The position numbers and the translations under genes are program-made. Below, piece by piece: positions 17,419-27,785 of a stretch of 64,000 nt of DNA. Within the stretch, counting starts at the first letter, position 1; each line of letters opens with the position of its first letter. The notes beneath the pieces are model-generated. The model did no database searches and was not told where the DNA came from. It saw only the letters and a program-made list of their open reading frames with translations. Source of the stretch: MED-G105 sp050331095 (lineage in GTDB: Bacteria > Pseudomonadota > Alphaproteobacteria > Caulobacterales > Parvularculaceae); assembly GCA_050331095.1 (NCBI GenBank), contig JBHJHE010000019.1:38483-102482 (forward strand), read 5' to 3'.

Positions 17419-18237
17419 GGTGACGCCGATCAACAGAGACTCCGCGAGGCGGCGCGCCTCGCTCGGGTCCGCCGCCACGCGCTCCGCATACGCCTCGACG
17501 GAGCCGTCCCGCGTCTCCATCATCCGCCGGCGCACGCGCCGTTCGAAAGTCGAGTGCTTGTATTTCGACGCGTCGAGGCTCGAGACGCCGACGACGGACT
17601 TTAGGATTTTCGCCAGCGCTTCGTCCTGCTGGGCGATGATCGGCGTCGGCGCGATCCGCGGCAGGAGCACGCCGTCGATGACGGTCGACGCCAACTGCTC
17701 AGGCGCCTCCACCGCGCGTACGCCGTTCGAGGCGATCGCGGCGAGCGGCATTGAATCGAACTTCGCCGTTTCCGGCGACTGGGCGCAGGCGAACCCGCCG
17801 GCGCGATGGACGGCGAGAACCCCTTGCGCGCCGTCGGAACCCGAGCCCGACAAAACGACGGCGCCGCTGCGCTCGCCCCAGGAGCTCGCGATGGAACGGA
17901 AGAGCTGGGCGATTGTCGCGGCCGCGCCCCGCCCGTCGATCGCCGCCATGGAGGCGACCCTGAGGCGACGCTCGTCGACCTCGAGCGTGGTCGCAGCCTG
18001 AATGACGTAGACCGCGTTCGCCTTCAGCTCCATCCCGTCGGCGGCGCGGTACACCTTCATCGACGTATGCCGCGCCAGGAGGTCGTCGAGCATGCTCTTG
18101 AAGTCGCGGGCGAGGTGCATGACCACGACGAACGCGCCGCCGGCGTCGGCCGGCGCGCCGTCGAAGACGCGCTCCAACGCCTCCAGCCCGCCGGCGGAGG
18201 CGCCGAGCCCGACGACGAATCGCGGCGCGTCGCTCAA
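17416..18237 (-). CDS. CheB methylesterase domain plus start of CheR, upstream part of the interrupted kinase fusion
   Basis: 273 residues ending at an in-frame TAG. The CheB catalytic triad is intact: Ser14 in GLGASAGG, His41 in MHLARDF and Asp135 in SGSGSDGAQG. After residue 195 the CheR N-terminal helical domain begins (STFERRVRRRMM) and the chain stops at LLIGVT, exactly before the conserved FFRD motif, which continues in frame after the stop. The full fusion would be 1490 residues (codons 13765-18237). A stand-alone CheB esterase could still be made. There is no chemoreceptor or cheA in view, so this fusion class probably serves general signalling. It is divergent from the receiver gene at 18369. 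Confidence 0.8.
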   Translation of the reverse strand: MSDAPRFVVGLGASAGGLEALERVFDGAPADAGGAFVVVMHLARDFKSMLDDLLARHTSMKVYRAADGMELKANAVYVIQAATTLEVDERRLRVASMAAIDGRGAAATIAQLFRSIASSWGERSGAVVLSGSGSDGAQGVLAVHRAGGFACAQSPETAKFDSMPLAAIASNGVRAVEAPEQLASTVIDGVLLPRIAPTPIIAQQDEALAKILKSVVGVSSLDASKYKHSTFERRVRRRMMETRDGSVEAYAERVAADPSEARRLAESLLIGVT

Positions 18238-18368
18238 GGTTTTCCCCGGAACCGCGGCGCGCCGTGTGGGTGTTGGGGATTGTTCGTTATTGCCATGGCC
18301 CTGGAATGTCTGGACGTTCTGATCGGTCTTAGTTGTTTACACAGGAGCATTGCTGGCAGGGGCGCAAC

Positions 18369-19403
18369 ATGCTTTTCCATTATGTCGAGGATAACAGCGT
18401 CGACGCCCATTTGCTCAAGCGCCTAACGGATCCGATGGACGGCCTCGCGATGACCACGAGCCGCTCAGTCGACGACTGGGCGGAGAGCATCGGCGAGAAG
18501 CGCGGCGACGGCGCGAGCCGCCCCGAACTCGACGGGGTGTTGATCGACATTTATCGGCCGGACGCGATTTCGATCGAGAACGATATCGATCTGGTCCGTC
18601 GCATCTGCGGCGCGCCCATCGCGTTCGTCACAGGCGGCGAAATCGGCGATTTGCGCCGTCGGGCGATCGACGCGGGCGCAGAGGGCGTGTTTGTCAAGTC
18701 GTCGCTGTCGCCCGCCGCTCTGAAAGACATGTTCCAGAACGCGTCGGAGCGCCGCCTGCGCATGGCGCGGGCCGCCGCCGCCGAGCGCTTGCGCGACGCT
18801 TTGACCTATTCGAGCGGCGTCCTCCGCGACACGGTGGACGTCGCCGTCGCGCGCCGCGTCAACGTGCCGATCCCCGCGGCGTTTCAAGCCTCCGACGTCG
18901 CCGACTGCGTCTTGCGAAGCCTCGCGGCCTACGCCGACGGCGATGACTTCACCGCTGTGACCGACATGCTGCTGCTGCTCGAACAGCGGATCGACCGGAC
19001 GCTTCGCGAGCGCGGCGTCGAGCTGTCGATCGGGGGGCCGTGGCGCGCGGCGAGCGAAATCGGCGACGACGACATGACCCGTCTCGGCGCGGCGCATTTC
19101 GTTCTGGGTCTTTGCGAGAGTCTGTCGCGAAACGAAGGCCTCGTGGTCGAAGCGAGCGACGACGACGCCGGCCCGTCTGGACCGATCGCCGTCTTCCGGG
19201 CCGATGCGCCCTCGCCCTTCGTCAATGCGCCGCTGGGCGCGCGCGAGCCGCAGCGCCGCGACAGTTTCGGCGGCGACGTTTACGACGCGGAGCGCAATAT
19301 CCGCATCGCCGCGACGTGTTTCGCCGAAGCCGGCGTACACGTGAACGCGGATTTGACGGGCCTTGGCGCGACGTACGTCCTGCGGCGCGCCGCGCAGCCC
19401 TGA
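18369..19403 (+). CDS. Receiver-domain protein with degenerate kinase-like C-terminus
   Basis: 344 residues. The N-terminal 115 form a response-regulator receiver: VEDN at 6-9, phosphoacceptor Asp60 in VLIDIYRPD, Thr88 in FVTGG and Lys110 in VFVKSSLS. A helical segment follows, with alternating Leu/Ala resembling a dimerisation or phosphotransfer domain, then a mixed region ending GLGATYVLRR that resembles the last strands of a histidine-kinase ATPase fold without clear N or G boxes. I read it as a receiver plus decayed kinase-like output and cannot assign an effector. The ATG at 18369 is preferred over a TTG at 18333 because VEDN normally lies within ten residues of the start. It is divergent from the CheB gene across 131 bases. 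Confidence 0.6.
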   Translation: MLFHYVEDNSVDAHLLKRLTDPMDGLAMTTSRSVDDWAESIGEKRGDGASRPELDGVLIDIYRPDAISIENDIDLVRRICGAPIAFVTGGEIGDLRRRAIDAGAEGVFVKSSLSPAALKDMFQNASERRLRMARAAAAERLRDALTYSSGVLRDTVDVAVARRVNVPIPAAFQASDVADCVLRSLAAYADGDDFTAVTDMLLLLEQRIDRTLRERGVELSIGGPWRAASEIGDDDMTRLGAAHFVLGLCESLSRNEGLVVEASDDDAGPSGPIAVFRADAPSPFVNAPLGAREPQRRDSFGGDVYDAERNIRIAATCFAEAGVHVNADLTGLGATYVLRRAAQP

Positions 19404-19474
19404 CGGACGCGGTATCGACCGATAAATTTTCCACAGGTCGCCGGGGATTTCTTCGTCGCCTGACGCGAACGCCG

Positions 19475-19520
19475 GCCGCCAGGTTTCCCGCCGTCAGGTT
19501 TCCCGGCCGTCAAGTTTCAA
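19475..19520. repeat. Three tandem copies of a 15-base unit at the end of glpD
   Basis: The unit reads GCCGCCAGGTTTCCC, GCCGTCAGGTTTCCC and, after one extra G, GCCGTCAAGTTTCAA. The third copy contains the glpD stop codon and final codons on the minus strand. Copies one and two differ by one base. It may be a local duplication of the gene end. No terminator-like T run is associated with it. Confidence 0.7.
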
Positions 19521-21051
19521 AGTAATCCTTTACGGCCTGCGCCGTGTCGGGCCCCACATGAAGCCCGAGCTTAGACCGGCGCCAGAGCGCGTCGTCTCCT
19601 GCGCGCGCCCACTCGACGTCGCGCAGGTACGCGAGTTCGGCCTCGAAGACGCCGCCGCCGAAATCGCGGCCGAGATCCGACGTCGACGCGGCCCCGCCCA
19701 GAACGTCGTCCAGACGAGAGCCATAGGCGCGCGCCAGTCGGCGCAGCGTCGACGGCTCAAGCCACGGCTTGCGCGCGCGCGCGTCATCTAGAAATCCGTC
19801 GAAGTCCGCGGCTTAGATCTCGCCGCCCGGCAGCCGCGACGTCTTCGTCCACGGACCTTCCGTAAACCCTAGATGCGGCTGAAGCTCGCGCATAGCGTGT
19901 TCGGAGAGCTTCCGGTAGGTCGTGATCTTGCCGCCATAGATCGAGAGCAGCGGCGCCCCGCCCGCGGCGTCGACGTCGAAGACATAGTCGCGAGTGACGG
20001 CTGACGCGTCTTTGGCGTCGCTGTCGTCGTAAAGCGGCCGCACGCCGGCGTAGGTGCGCCGCACGCGGTCGCGGCCGATGGGCTCGGCGAAGTACTCGCT
20101 CGCCATCGAGAGGACGTAGGCGATCTCTTCGTCGCTGGCGTCGATGTTCTCCACATCGTCCTTGTGCGGCACGTCTGTGGTGCCGAGTAGCGTGTAGTCG
20201 CGCTCATAGGGAATCGCGAACATGACGCGGCCGTCTGCGTTCTGAAAAATGAACGCGTGGTCGCCTTCGAAGACCTTGTCGACGACGACGTGGCTGCCCT
20301 TGACGAGGCGCAGGCTCGCGCCGCCGCGGGCGTTGTGGCCCGAAACGCCGCGTAGGACGTCGCCGACCCAGGGCCCCGCCGCGTTGATGAGCGAGCGCGC
20401 GACGATCTCGCGCGCCGCGCCGTCCTCGCCGACGAGCCGGGCCCGCCAGGCGTCCTCGCCGCGCTCGGCGGAGACGAAGCGCGTGCGCGTCAAAACCTCC
20501 GCGCCGCGCTCTTTCGCGTCGAGCGCGTTCAGGACGACGAGGCGGGCGTCGTCGACCCAGCAGTCGGAGTATTCAAAGCCGGTCTTGAAGTCGTCTCTGA
20601 GCGCTGCGCCTTTCGGCGACGTCGACAGATCCACCGTTTTCGTTGGTGGCAGGATCTTCCGCCCGCCAAGATGGTCGTAAAGAAACAACCCCGTACGGAG
20701 GAGCCATTTCGGCCGCAACGCCTTGTGGTGCGGCAGGATGAAACGCAAGGGCCAGATGATGTGCGGCGCCATTCGCAGAAGCGTTTCGCGCTCGTTCAGC
20801 GCCTCGCGCACGAGCCGGAACTCGTAGTACTCAAGATACCTGAGGCCGCCATGGATAAGCTTGGAGCTCGCCGACGACGTCGCCGAGGCGAGGTCCGATT
20901 TCTCGCAAAGCAGGACCCGCAAGCCGCGGCCGGCCGCGTCGCGCGCGATGCCGGCGCCGTTGACGCCGCCGCCCACGATCAGAAGATCGAACGCGTCCTC
21001 GAGGCCGTGCGTCGCCTTGAGTTCGTCTAACGTCGCGGAACCTTCCGCCAT
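19510..21051 (-). pseudogene. glpD: Glycerol-3-phosphate dehydrogenase GlpD, interrupted by an in-frame TAA
   Basis: FAD-dependent enzyme that oxidises sn-glycerol 3-phosphate to DHAP and feeds electrons to quinone at the inner membrane. The FAD fold is clear: LLIVGGGVNGAGIARDAAGRG at about 23-43, then SSASSKLIHGGLRYLE. The frame hits TAA at 19815-19813 (codon 413), then continues without a shift through a typical GlpD C-terminal domain (DFDGFLDDA, KPWLEP, LRDVEWARAGDDALWRRSKLGLH) to TGA at 19510. The intact length would be 513 residues, normal for GlpD. The truncated 412-residue product lacks the helical C-terminal cap and is probably inactive. ATG 21051 has a GGAGG site. Divergent from glpK, so the pair was a working glycerol module recently. 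The TAA may also be a sequence error. Confidence 0.85.
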
Positions 21052-21087
21052 CGCACGCCTCCGCGTCGTCTGTTCGCCATCGTTGCG

Positions 21088-21101
21088 GTCTTATAGAGGA
21101 G
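21088..21101. promoter_or_regulatory. Candidate GntR-type half-operator between glpD and glpK
   Basis: GTCTTATAGAGGAG matches 10 of 14 bases of the palindrome at 28958-28971 in front of the sulfolactaldehyde dehydrogenase gene, including the full left arm GTCTTA plus T. It lies in the 135-base divergent promoter region. Binding is inferred from similarity only, and the right arm is poor. Confidence 0.35.
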
Positions 21102-21186
21102 ATATAGAGTTTCGCCTGGGCGGTCGAGGCGGCGAAAAGGCCGCACGCGGCGCTCGCGCGACGACGAAAGCTTAACGGAGACGTCG

Positions 21187-22674
<1,488 letters not shown>

Positions 22675-22692
22675 AGCGCAGGCGCCCGCGGA

Positions 22693-23442
22693 ATGGACAA
22701 CGCTCGGACCTTTGGCGCGAATGCGTCCGCTTACGCCGCCGGCCGGCCGGCCTATCCGCCGGCGCTCTTCGATTGGATCGCCGCAGAGGCGCCTGCGCGC
22801 GGGCGCGCCCTCGACGTCGGTGCAGGATCGGGCCAGGCCGCCCTGGCGCTCGCCGAGCGTTTCGAGCGGGTCGACGCGACTGACGTTAGCGCCGAACAAA
22901 TCGCCGCCGCGCCGGTCCGCGACAATATCTTCTACAAAACCGCGCCTGCGGAGCGAACCGGCCTGCCCGACGCAGCCGTCGACGTCGTCACGGTCGCGAC
23001 GGCGCTGCACTGGTTCGAGTTCGATGCCTTCTGGCGCGAGGTCAAGCGCGTGTCGCGGCCGGGCGCCTTGTTCGCCGCATGGACTTACCATCGGCTCGAG
23101 GTCGACCCGCAAACCGAAACGACGCTCCTCGCGCCGATCGCGGCGGTGATCGATCCGTACTGGTCGGACGGCAATCGTCTCTCGTGGCGCGGCTATCCGC
23201 CCGCCGAGGTCGGATTTCCGTTTCCCGAGGTCGCCGCGCCAGACTTCGCATGCGAACTTTCGTGGACGGCCGGCGACCTCGTCAAGTTCGTGCGCACCTG
23301 GTCCGCTTACGCGCGGGCGGCGTCCGATGGCCTGGGTCCGGATCTTGATGCGATCGAAGCGGCGGCGATCGAAGGTCTCGGCGACGATCGGCGCGCCGCC
23401 CGGCTGCCTCTCGCCGTCTTGGCCGGCCGCGTGAACGCCTAA
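22693..23442 (+). CDS. Class I SAM-dependent methyltransferase
   Basis: 249 residues. SAM-binding motif I is LDVGAGSGQAAL at about 40-51, with an acidic residue at the end of the second strand (VDATDVS) and the ATALHWF element that is typical of the YcgJ/SmtA-like group (Methyltransf_11). No substrate can be read. It starts 18 bases after glpK and could be cotranscribed. About 175 bases with no recognisable feature follow before the convergent slcC gene. Confidence 0.8.
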   Translation: MDNARTFGANASAYAAGRPAYPPALFDWIAAEAPARGRALDVGAGSGQAALALAERFERVDATDVSAEQIAAAPVRDNIFYKTAPAERTGLPDAAVDVVTVATALHWFEFDAFWREVKRVSRPGALFAAWTYHRLEVDPQTETTLLAPIAAVIDPYWSDGNRLSWRGYPPAEVGFPFPEVAAPDFACELSWTAGDLVKFVRTWSAYARAASDGLGPDLDAIEAAAIEGLGDDRRAARLPLAVLAGRVNA

Positions 23443-23617
23443 GATTTGCCGAACGCAGGCCGGTTCGTTCGGTCGGACTTGAGGCCGATGCTCCCCAGGC
23501 GCCGCGGAGCTGAGGTCGTCGCGAAAGGCGTCCACGTAATATCCCGATTAGTGCACGGAACATGTCCGGCCCGGACGGAATCCCACGTCAGGGTCCACGA
23601 GCTGAACGCCCGGCGCT

Positions 23618-24544
23618 CTAGGGGCGCAAGACCGCAAGCACGTTTTCGACGGTCACGCGACTGACGCGCACGTTCGATTCGTCCGTGACGCCGGCGATAT
23701 GCGGCGTCAGGATGACGTTTGGAAGCCCCTCGAACTTCTCGCCGGCCTCGCCGGTCAGCGGTTCGTCCTCGAAAACGTCAAGCGCCGCGCCGCCAAGCCG
23801 GCCGTCGCGCAGCGCCGCCGCGAGGGCGGCGTCGGCGACGACGCCCCCACGCGCGGCGTTGATGAGAACGGCGTCGGGCTTCATGCCGGCGATCGCGCCC
23901 ATGTCGATCAGATGTCTGGTTTCGTCCGTCAACGGCGTATGCAGGCTGACGACATCGCTCGTCGCCAGGAGTTCGTCGAGCGACAGGCTCGCAACGCCGG
24001 CCCAGCGCGGGTCTTCCGCCGGCAGATAAGGGTCGAACGCCGCGATCTCCATGCCGAGGACCGTGGCGCGCGCCGCCGCCTGCCGGGCGATCGAGCCGAA
24101 GCCGACGAGCCCGAGGCGTTTTCCGGCGATCTCCCGGCCGATGAGCCGTTGGCGCGGCCAATCCCCCGCCGCGACCTCGGCGCTCGAAAGATACGCTCCG
24201 CGCAGCAAAGCCATCGCTGAGGCGACCACGTATTCGGCGACGGAGGCGTCGTTCGCGCCGGTCGCAGGCGCGACGACGATTCCCCGTTCTTTGCAGGCCT
24301 CGACGTCTATATTGTCGAGCCCGACGCCGAGCCGGCCAACGACCTTGAGGTTCGTCGCCGCCGCCAACAACGCGCCGCGCACCTGGGTGCGGTTGCGGAC
24401 GACCAGCGCGCGGGCGCCGGCGAGCGCCGCAGCGAGACGGTCCGCATCGTCGACGAGAGTCGGGTCGAAAAGGAGGTCGTGGGCGGCGAAACCCCGTCGC
24501 GCGACGGCTTCGTCCATGAACTCGCTGACGACGATTTCCGCCAT
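23618..24544 (-). CDS. slcC: D-isomer-type 2-hydroxyacid dehydrogenase, probable (S)-sulfolactate dehydrogenase SlcC
   Basis: 308-residue NAD-dependent D-2-hydroxyacid dehydrogenase family member. Rossmann motif GLVGFGSIARQ at mid-chain, catalytic Arg in LINAARGGVV, Glu in FEDEPLTG and His in LTPHIAGVTDESN. Family members next to suyAB and comC are SlcC enzymes, which oxidise (S)-sulfolactate to 3-sulfopyruvate. The gene is last in a five-gene minus-strand run: suyA-suyB-comC-exporter-slcC. On its own the sequence could equally be a phosphoglycerate-dehydrogenase-like enzyme, and the sulfolactate role rests on context. ATG 24544 follows a purine-rich GGGGGGAAGG. Ends in TAG. Confidence 0.78.
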   Translation of the reverse strand: MAEIVVSEFMDEAVARRGFAAHDLLFDPTLVDDADRLAAALAGARALVVRNRTQVRGALLAAATNLKVVGRLGVGLDNIDVEACKERGIVVAPATGANDASVAEYVVASAMALLRGAYLSSAEVAAGDWPRQRLIGREIAGKRLGLVGFGSIARQAAARATVLGMEIAAFDPYLPAEDPRWAGVASLSLDELLATSDVVSLHTPLTDETRHLIDMGAIAGMKPDAVLINAARGGVVADAALAAALRDGRLGGAALDVFEDEPLTGEAGEKFEGLPNVILTPHIAGVTDESNVRVSRVTVENVLAVLRP

Positions 24545-24554
24545 CCTTCCCCCC

Positions 24555-25556
24555 TCAGACGAACTTGACGGCGAGCGCCGCGGCGGCGAACAGGAGCGCC
24601 GTCTCCGCGACGACGACGGCGATATGCGGACCGCCAAGCGCCGCCATCGCCTTCAGGGACGTCTTCATGCCAAGGGCGGCGATCGCTGCGACAAGGAACC
24701 AGCCCGACGTCCAGTCCATCGCCATGCGGATCGGTTCGGGCAGAACGCCGAGGCTGTTGACGACGAGAATCGCCGCGAAGCCCACGGCGAACCACGGGAA
24801 CGGCGTCTCCGCGTCCTCGTCGCCGCGGCCCCGGAAGGCGATCGCGAATGCGATGACGACAATGGGCAGGCAGGCGACGCGCAGGAGCTTGACGTAAGTC
24901 GCGACGTCGCCGGCGCTTTCGGAGACGGCGTAGCCCGCGCCGACGACCTGCGCGACGTCGTGGATCGTCGCGCCGAGAAGGACGCCGATCTGTTCCTCTG
25001 AAAATCCCATCAAATCGAACAGGACGGGGTAGAAGATCATCGCGATCGTCGAAAGCGACGTGACGGCGACGACGGTGAACAGCGTGTCGCGGCGCAAGGC
25101 TTCGCTTTTCGGCAGAACGCAGGACACGGCGAGCGCGGCCGAGGCGCCGCAGATCGCGACGGCGCCGCCGGTCAAAAGGCCGAAATCGCGCGAGCGGCCG
25201 AACGCGCGCGCCAGCACCGCGCCCGCCCCGATCGTGACGATGATCAAAACCGGGATCATAATCAGGGGTCTGAGGCCAAGCTCCGCGATCTGCGCGAACG
25301 TGACCCGCGCGCCGAGAAGCGCGACGCCGATCTTCAAGAGCCGTTTCGAGGTGAACTCAATCCCGCGGACGCAGCGTCCCTCCTCGGACAAAAAATTGAA
25401 GGCGATGCCGATAAGCAGTGCAAAGAGCATCGCCGGCGCGCCGTAGTGTTCCGACACGAACCGCGCGGCCGCCGCGACCGTGACGGCGATCAGCACGCCC
25501 GGCGCAAGGTCGGCGACGGCGCTGCGCCGCGCGGCGATGGCGTTCGCGAGGGTCAC
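24555..25556 (-). CDS. YeiH-family anion exporter, candidate sulfite/sulfate exporter
   Basis: 333 residues with about nine to ten membrane helices (UPF0324/YeiH family, Cons_hypoth698). Family signs are the GVALLGARVTF segment, the central TGGAVAICGASAALA loop and GATIHDVAQVVGAGYA. Members of this family are annotated as putative sulfate exporters and recur beside sulfonate-degradation genes, where removing toxic sulfite is needed. Direct transport data are limited. The GTG start at 25556 overlaps the TGA of comC as GTGA, which ties it to the sulfolactate pathway. The direction and ion are inferred from context. Confidence 0.75.
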   Translation of the reverse strand: MTLANAIAARRSAVADLAPGVLIAVTVAAAARFVSEHYGAPAMLFALLIGIAFNFLSEEGRCVRGIEFTSKRLLKIGVALLGARVTFAQIAELGLRPLIMIPVLIIVTIGAGAVLARAFGRSRDFGLLTGGAVAICGASAALAVSCVLPKSEALRRDTLFTVVAVTSLSTIAMIFYPVLFDLMGFSEEQIGVLLGATIHDVAQVVGAGYAVSESAGDVATYVKLLRVACLPIVVIAFAIAFRGRGDEDAETPFPWFAVGFAAILVVNSLGVLPEPIRMAMDWTSGWFLVAAIAALGMKTSLKAMAALGGPHIAVVVAETALLFAAAALAVKFV

Positions 25557-26581
25557 GCGTCGGCGCCGAGGGCGACGATTTCGTCGTAGAGCGGGGCCGG
25601 AACGGCAAGGCCATCGCGCGCCGCCGCGGCCCGGCGCGCAAACCGGCTGTCGCCGGGCCGACGCGCCCCGGGGGCGTCGTCGATCGCCGCCATCAAGACG
25701 CCCATGCGCGCGGCGAACCCATCGCCGGCGATGACCGTCGGGTCGACCGCCAGGATCGTCTGGCCGAGGTTCGGGGGCTCGCCGTCGCCTTCGAACAACG
25801 AGCTCGCCTCAAAGCCGAAATGGCCGCCAGTCAACGCCGCGGCCATGATCTCCACCATGAGGGCGAGCGCGGCGCCTTTCGGCCCGCCCACCGGAACCAT
25901 CGAGCCCGCGAGCGCCGCCTCCGGGTCCGTCGTGGGCTGACCGTCCGCATCGAGCGCCCAACCTTCAGGTATCGCCTCGCCGGTTTTCTTCGCGGCCATG
26001 ATCTTGCCCCGCGCGGCGACGGACACGGACAAATCGATTACGAGCGGCGCGCCGTACGGGTTGTCCGGCCCCGGCGGCGCGGGCGCGGCGAAGGCGATCG
26101 GGTTCGTTCCCATGGCCGGCGCGGCCGAGCCCCAAAACGCGATCCCCTTGGGCGAATTGCCGAACAGAAAGCCGACGAGCCCCGCATCGGCGAGCCGCTC
26201 CACATGGGCGCCCGCCTGGCCGAAATGGTGCGAGCGAACGATCGTCGCGAGCGCGAGCCCCTGTTCGCGGGCGAGCGGCGCGACGGCCGTCAGCGCCGCG
26301 TCGATGGCGGGATAGGCGAAGCCGTGGCCTGCGTCGACGCGTACGACGCCCGCCGCGACGCGCTCGACGCCCGGCCTCGCCGCGCCGTCGACTTTCCCGG
26401 TGCGGACTTGCGCGGCGTAGGAGGAGACGCGCGAAAGCCCGTGGCCCTTCTGGCCGTCGGCCTCGGCGGCGACGATCGCCTCGGCCGTCGAGCGCGCGTT
26501 ATCCTCGCGCGCCCCCGCAACGACGAAAGCGCGCGCCACGAGATCGCGCGCCTCGTCCAGGGTGATCGTTCGCTTATCCAT
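25553..26581 (-). CDS. comC: Malate/L-lactate dehydrogenase-type reductase, probable (R)-sulfolactate dehydrogenase ComC
   Basis: 342-residue Ldh_2 family (malate/ureidoglycolate/sulfolactate dehydrogenase) protein with the unusual non-Rossmann NAD(P) fold. Family landmarks: ADGQKGHGLSRV at about 54-65, the catalytic His pair in SHHFGQAGAHVE, AMGTNPIAFA, and VGGPKGAALALMVEIMAAALTG. ComC reduces 3-sulfopyruvate to (R)-sulfolactate and together with SlcC inverts the stereocentre so that SuyAB can act. It lies 30 bases after suyB and overlaps the exporter gene, so all are probably one transcript. A generic malate or lactate role cannot be excluded from sequence alone. Confidence 0.8.
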   Translation of the reverse strand: MDKRTITLDEARDLVARAFVVAGAREDNARSTAEAIVAAEADGQKGHGLSRVSSYAAQVRTGKVDGAARPGVERVAAGVVRVDAGHGFAYPAIDAALTAVAPLAREQGLALATIVRSHHFGQAGAHVERLADAGLVGFLFGNSPKGIAFWGSAAPAMGTNPIAFAAPAPPGPDNPYGAPLVIDLSVSVAARGKIMAAKKTGEAIPEGWALDADGQPTTDPEAALAGSMVPVGGPKGAALALMVEIMAAALTGGHFGFEASSLFEGDGEPPNLGQTILAVDPTVIAGDGFAARMGVLMAAIDDAPGARRPGDSRFARRAAAARDGLAVPAPLYDEIVALGADA

Positions 26582-26611
26582 GCCGCCGCTTCGCGCCGGG
26601 GGCGCTTCGCG

Positions 26612-27778
26612 TCAAGCGCTGCGGTAGAGCTTGGTCATCACGAATTCGCGGTGGCCGAGCGCCTCGGCCGCCGTCGCTCGCCCGTTCGCCGTGCGCACGA
26701 CCATATCGGCGAGGGCGTCGCCGGACTGGGCGATGGTCATCTCCCGCCGGAGAATGCCGGAGACATCGAGGTCGATGTGCTCGGACATCGTCCGCACCGT
26801 GCGCGGATTGGCGGTGAGCTTGATGACGGGCGCGATCGGATGGCCGATGATGTTGCCCTGGCCCGTCGGAAACGTGTGCACCGTGAAGCCGGCGGCGACC
26901 ATGAGCGTCACGCACTCCGCCGCCGCGGACGAGGAGTCCATGAAATACATGCCCGGCCCCATCGCCGGCGCTTCGGCGGGTTCGAGGACGTCGATGTAAC
27001 GGACCTCGCGGCCGATTTTCTCCAGGTTGCCGAGCGCCTTCTCCTCGATCGTCGACAGGCCGCCTTCGATATTGCCTTTGGTGGGCTGACTGTCGGCGAG
27101 GTCCGACGTCTTATGCGGCTCGATCACTTCGTCCTGGTACGCCTGGAACGTGCGCAGGAACTTCTCGCCCGCCTCGGGCGTCGCCGCGCGCGCCTTGCAG
27201 AGGTGTTCGGCGCCCGTCAGTTCCGACGTTTCGCCGAAGACGCCATGGATCCCCATGGGGATCAATTTGTCGTACATCGCGCCGACGGCCGGGTTTGCGC
27301 CGCAGCCCGACGTCGTGTCGGACTCGCCGCATTTCGTCGACACCCAAAGGTCCGACACCGGGCACGGCTCGCGCTGCAGCTCGCTCGCCCAGTGTACGTA
27401 CTCCTTCGTCTGGCGCGACGCCGCGGCGATGGTCGCGATGTCGCCGTTCTGTTCGATTGAAAAACCGGCGACGGGTTTGCCGGTCTTGGCGACGCCGTCC
27501 ACCACCTTCCCGGTCCAGCCGGGCTCGATGCCGATGACGACGCAAGCCGCCACGTTCGGATTGGCGCCGGTGCCGATGATCGTGCGGAAGAAGAGGTCGA
27601 GATCCTCGCCGAACTGCAACCGTCCGTAAGCGTGGGGCAGCGCCAGCGAGCCTTTGATGTTGTTCGCCACCGCCTCGGCCGCGGCGTTGGAGATGTCGTC
27701 GACCGGCAGAACGACGACGTGGTTGCGCACGCCAACGCGGCCGTTCTCGCGGCGGTATCCCAGGAACGTGTCGGTCAT
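26612..27778 (-). CDS. suyB: (2R)-sulfolactate sulfo-lyase, large (beta) subunit SuyB
   Basis: 388-residue member of the UxaA/altronate dehydratase large-subunit family. It would act with SuyA, using iron, to split (R)-sulfolactate into pyruvate and sulfite. Family motifs: GVRNHVVVLPVDD at about 17-29, the Cys-bearing TKCGESDTTSGCGANPAVG where metal ligands are expected, and a C-terminal GQGNIIGHPIAPV. The small SAF-domain subunit is separate and upstream, as in suyAB and not as in fused altronate dehydratases. Altronate dehydratase subunits look alike, so the assignment relies on slcC, comC and the sulfoglycolysis genes nearby, none of which fit hexuronate metabolism. Confidence 0.87.
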   Translation of the reverse strand: MTDTFLGYRRENGRVGVRNHVVVLPVDDISNAAAEAVANNIKGSLALPHAYGRLQFGEDLDLFFRTIIGTGANPNVAACVVIGIEPGWTGKVVDGVAKTGKPVAGFSIEQNGDIATIAAASRQTKEYVHWASELQREPCPVSDLWVSTKCGESDTTSGCGANPAVGAMYDKLIPMGIHGVFGETSELTGAEHLCKARAATPEAGEKFLRTFQAYQDEVIEPHKTSDLADSQPTKGNIEGGLSTIEEKALGNLEKIGREVRYIDVLEPAEAPAMGPGMYFMDSSSAAAECVTLMVAAGFTVHTFPTGQGNIIGHPIAPVIKLTANPRTVRTMSEHIDLDVSGILRREMTIAQSGDALADMVVRTANGRATAAEALGHREFVMTKLYRSA

Positions 27779-27785
27779 CGCGCCC

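Noticed and set aside
19530..19787. Small minus-strand frame downstream of the truncated glpD
   Set aside because: It is in a different frame from the GlpD C-terminus. The glpD-frame sequence there has clear homology, so this is a shadow.
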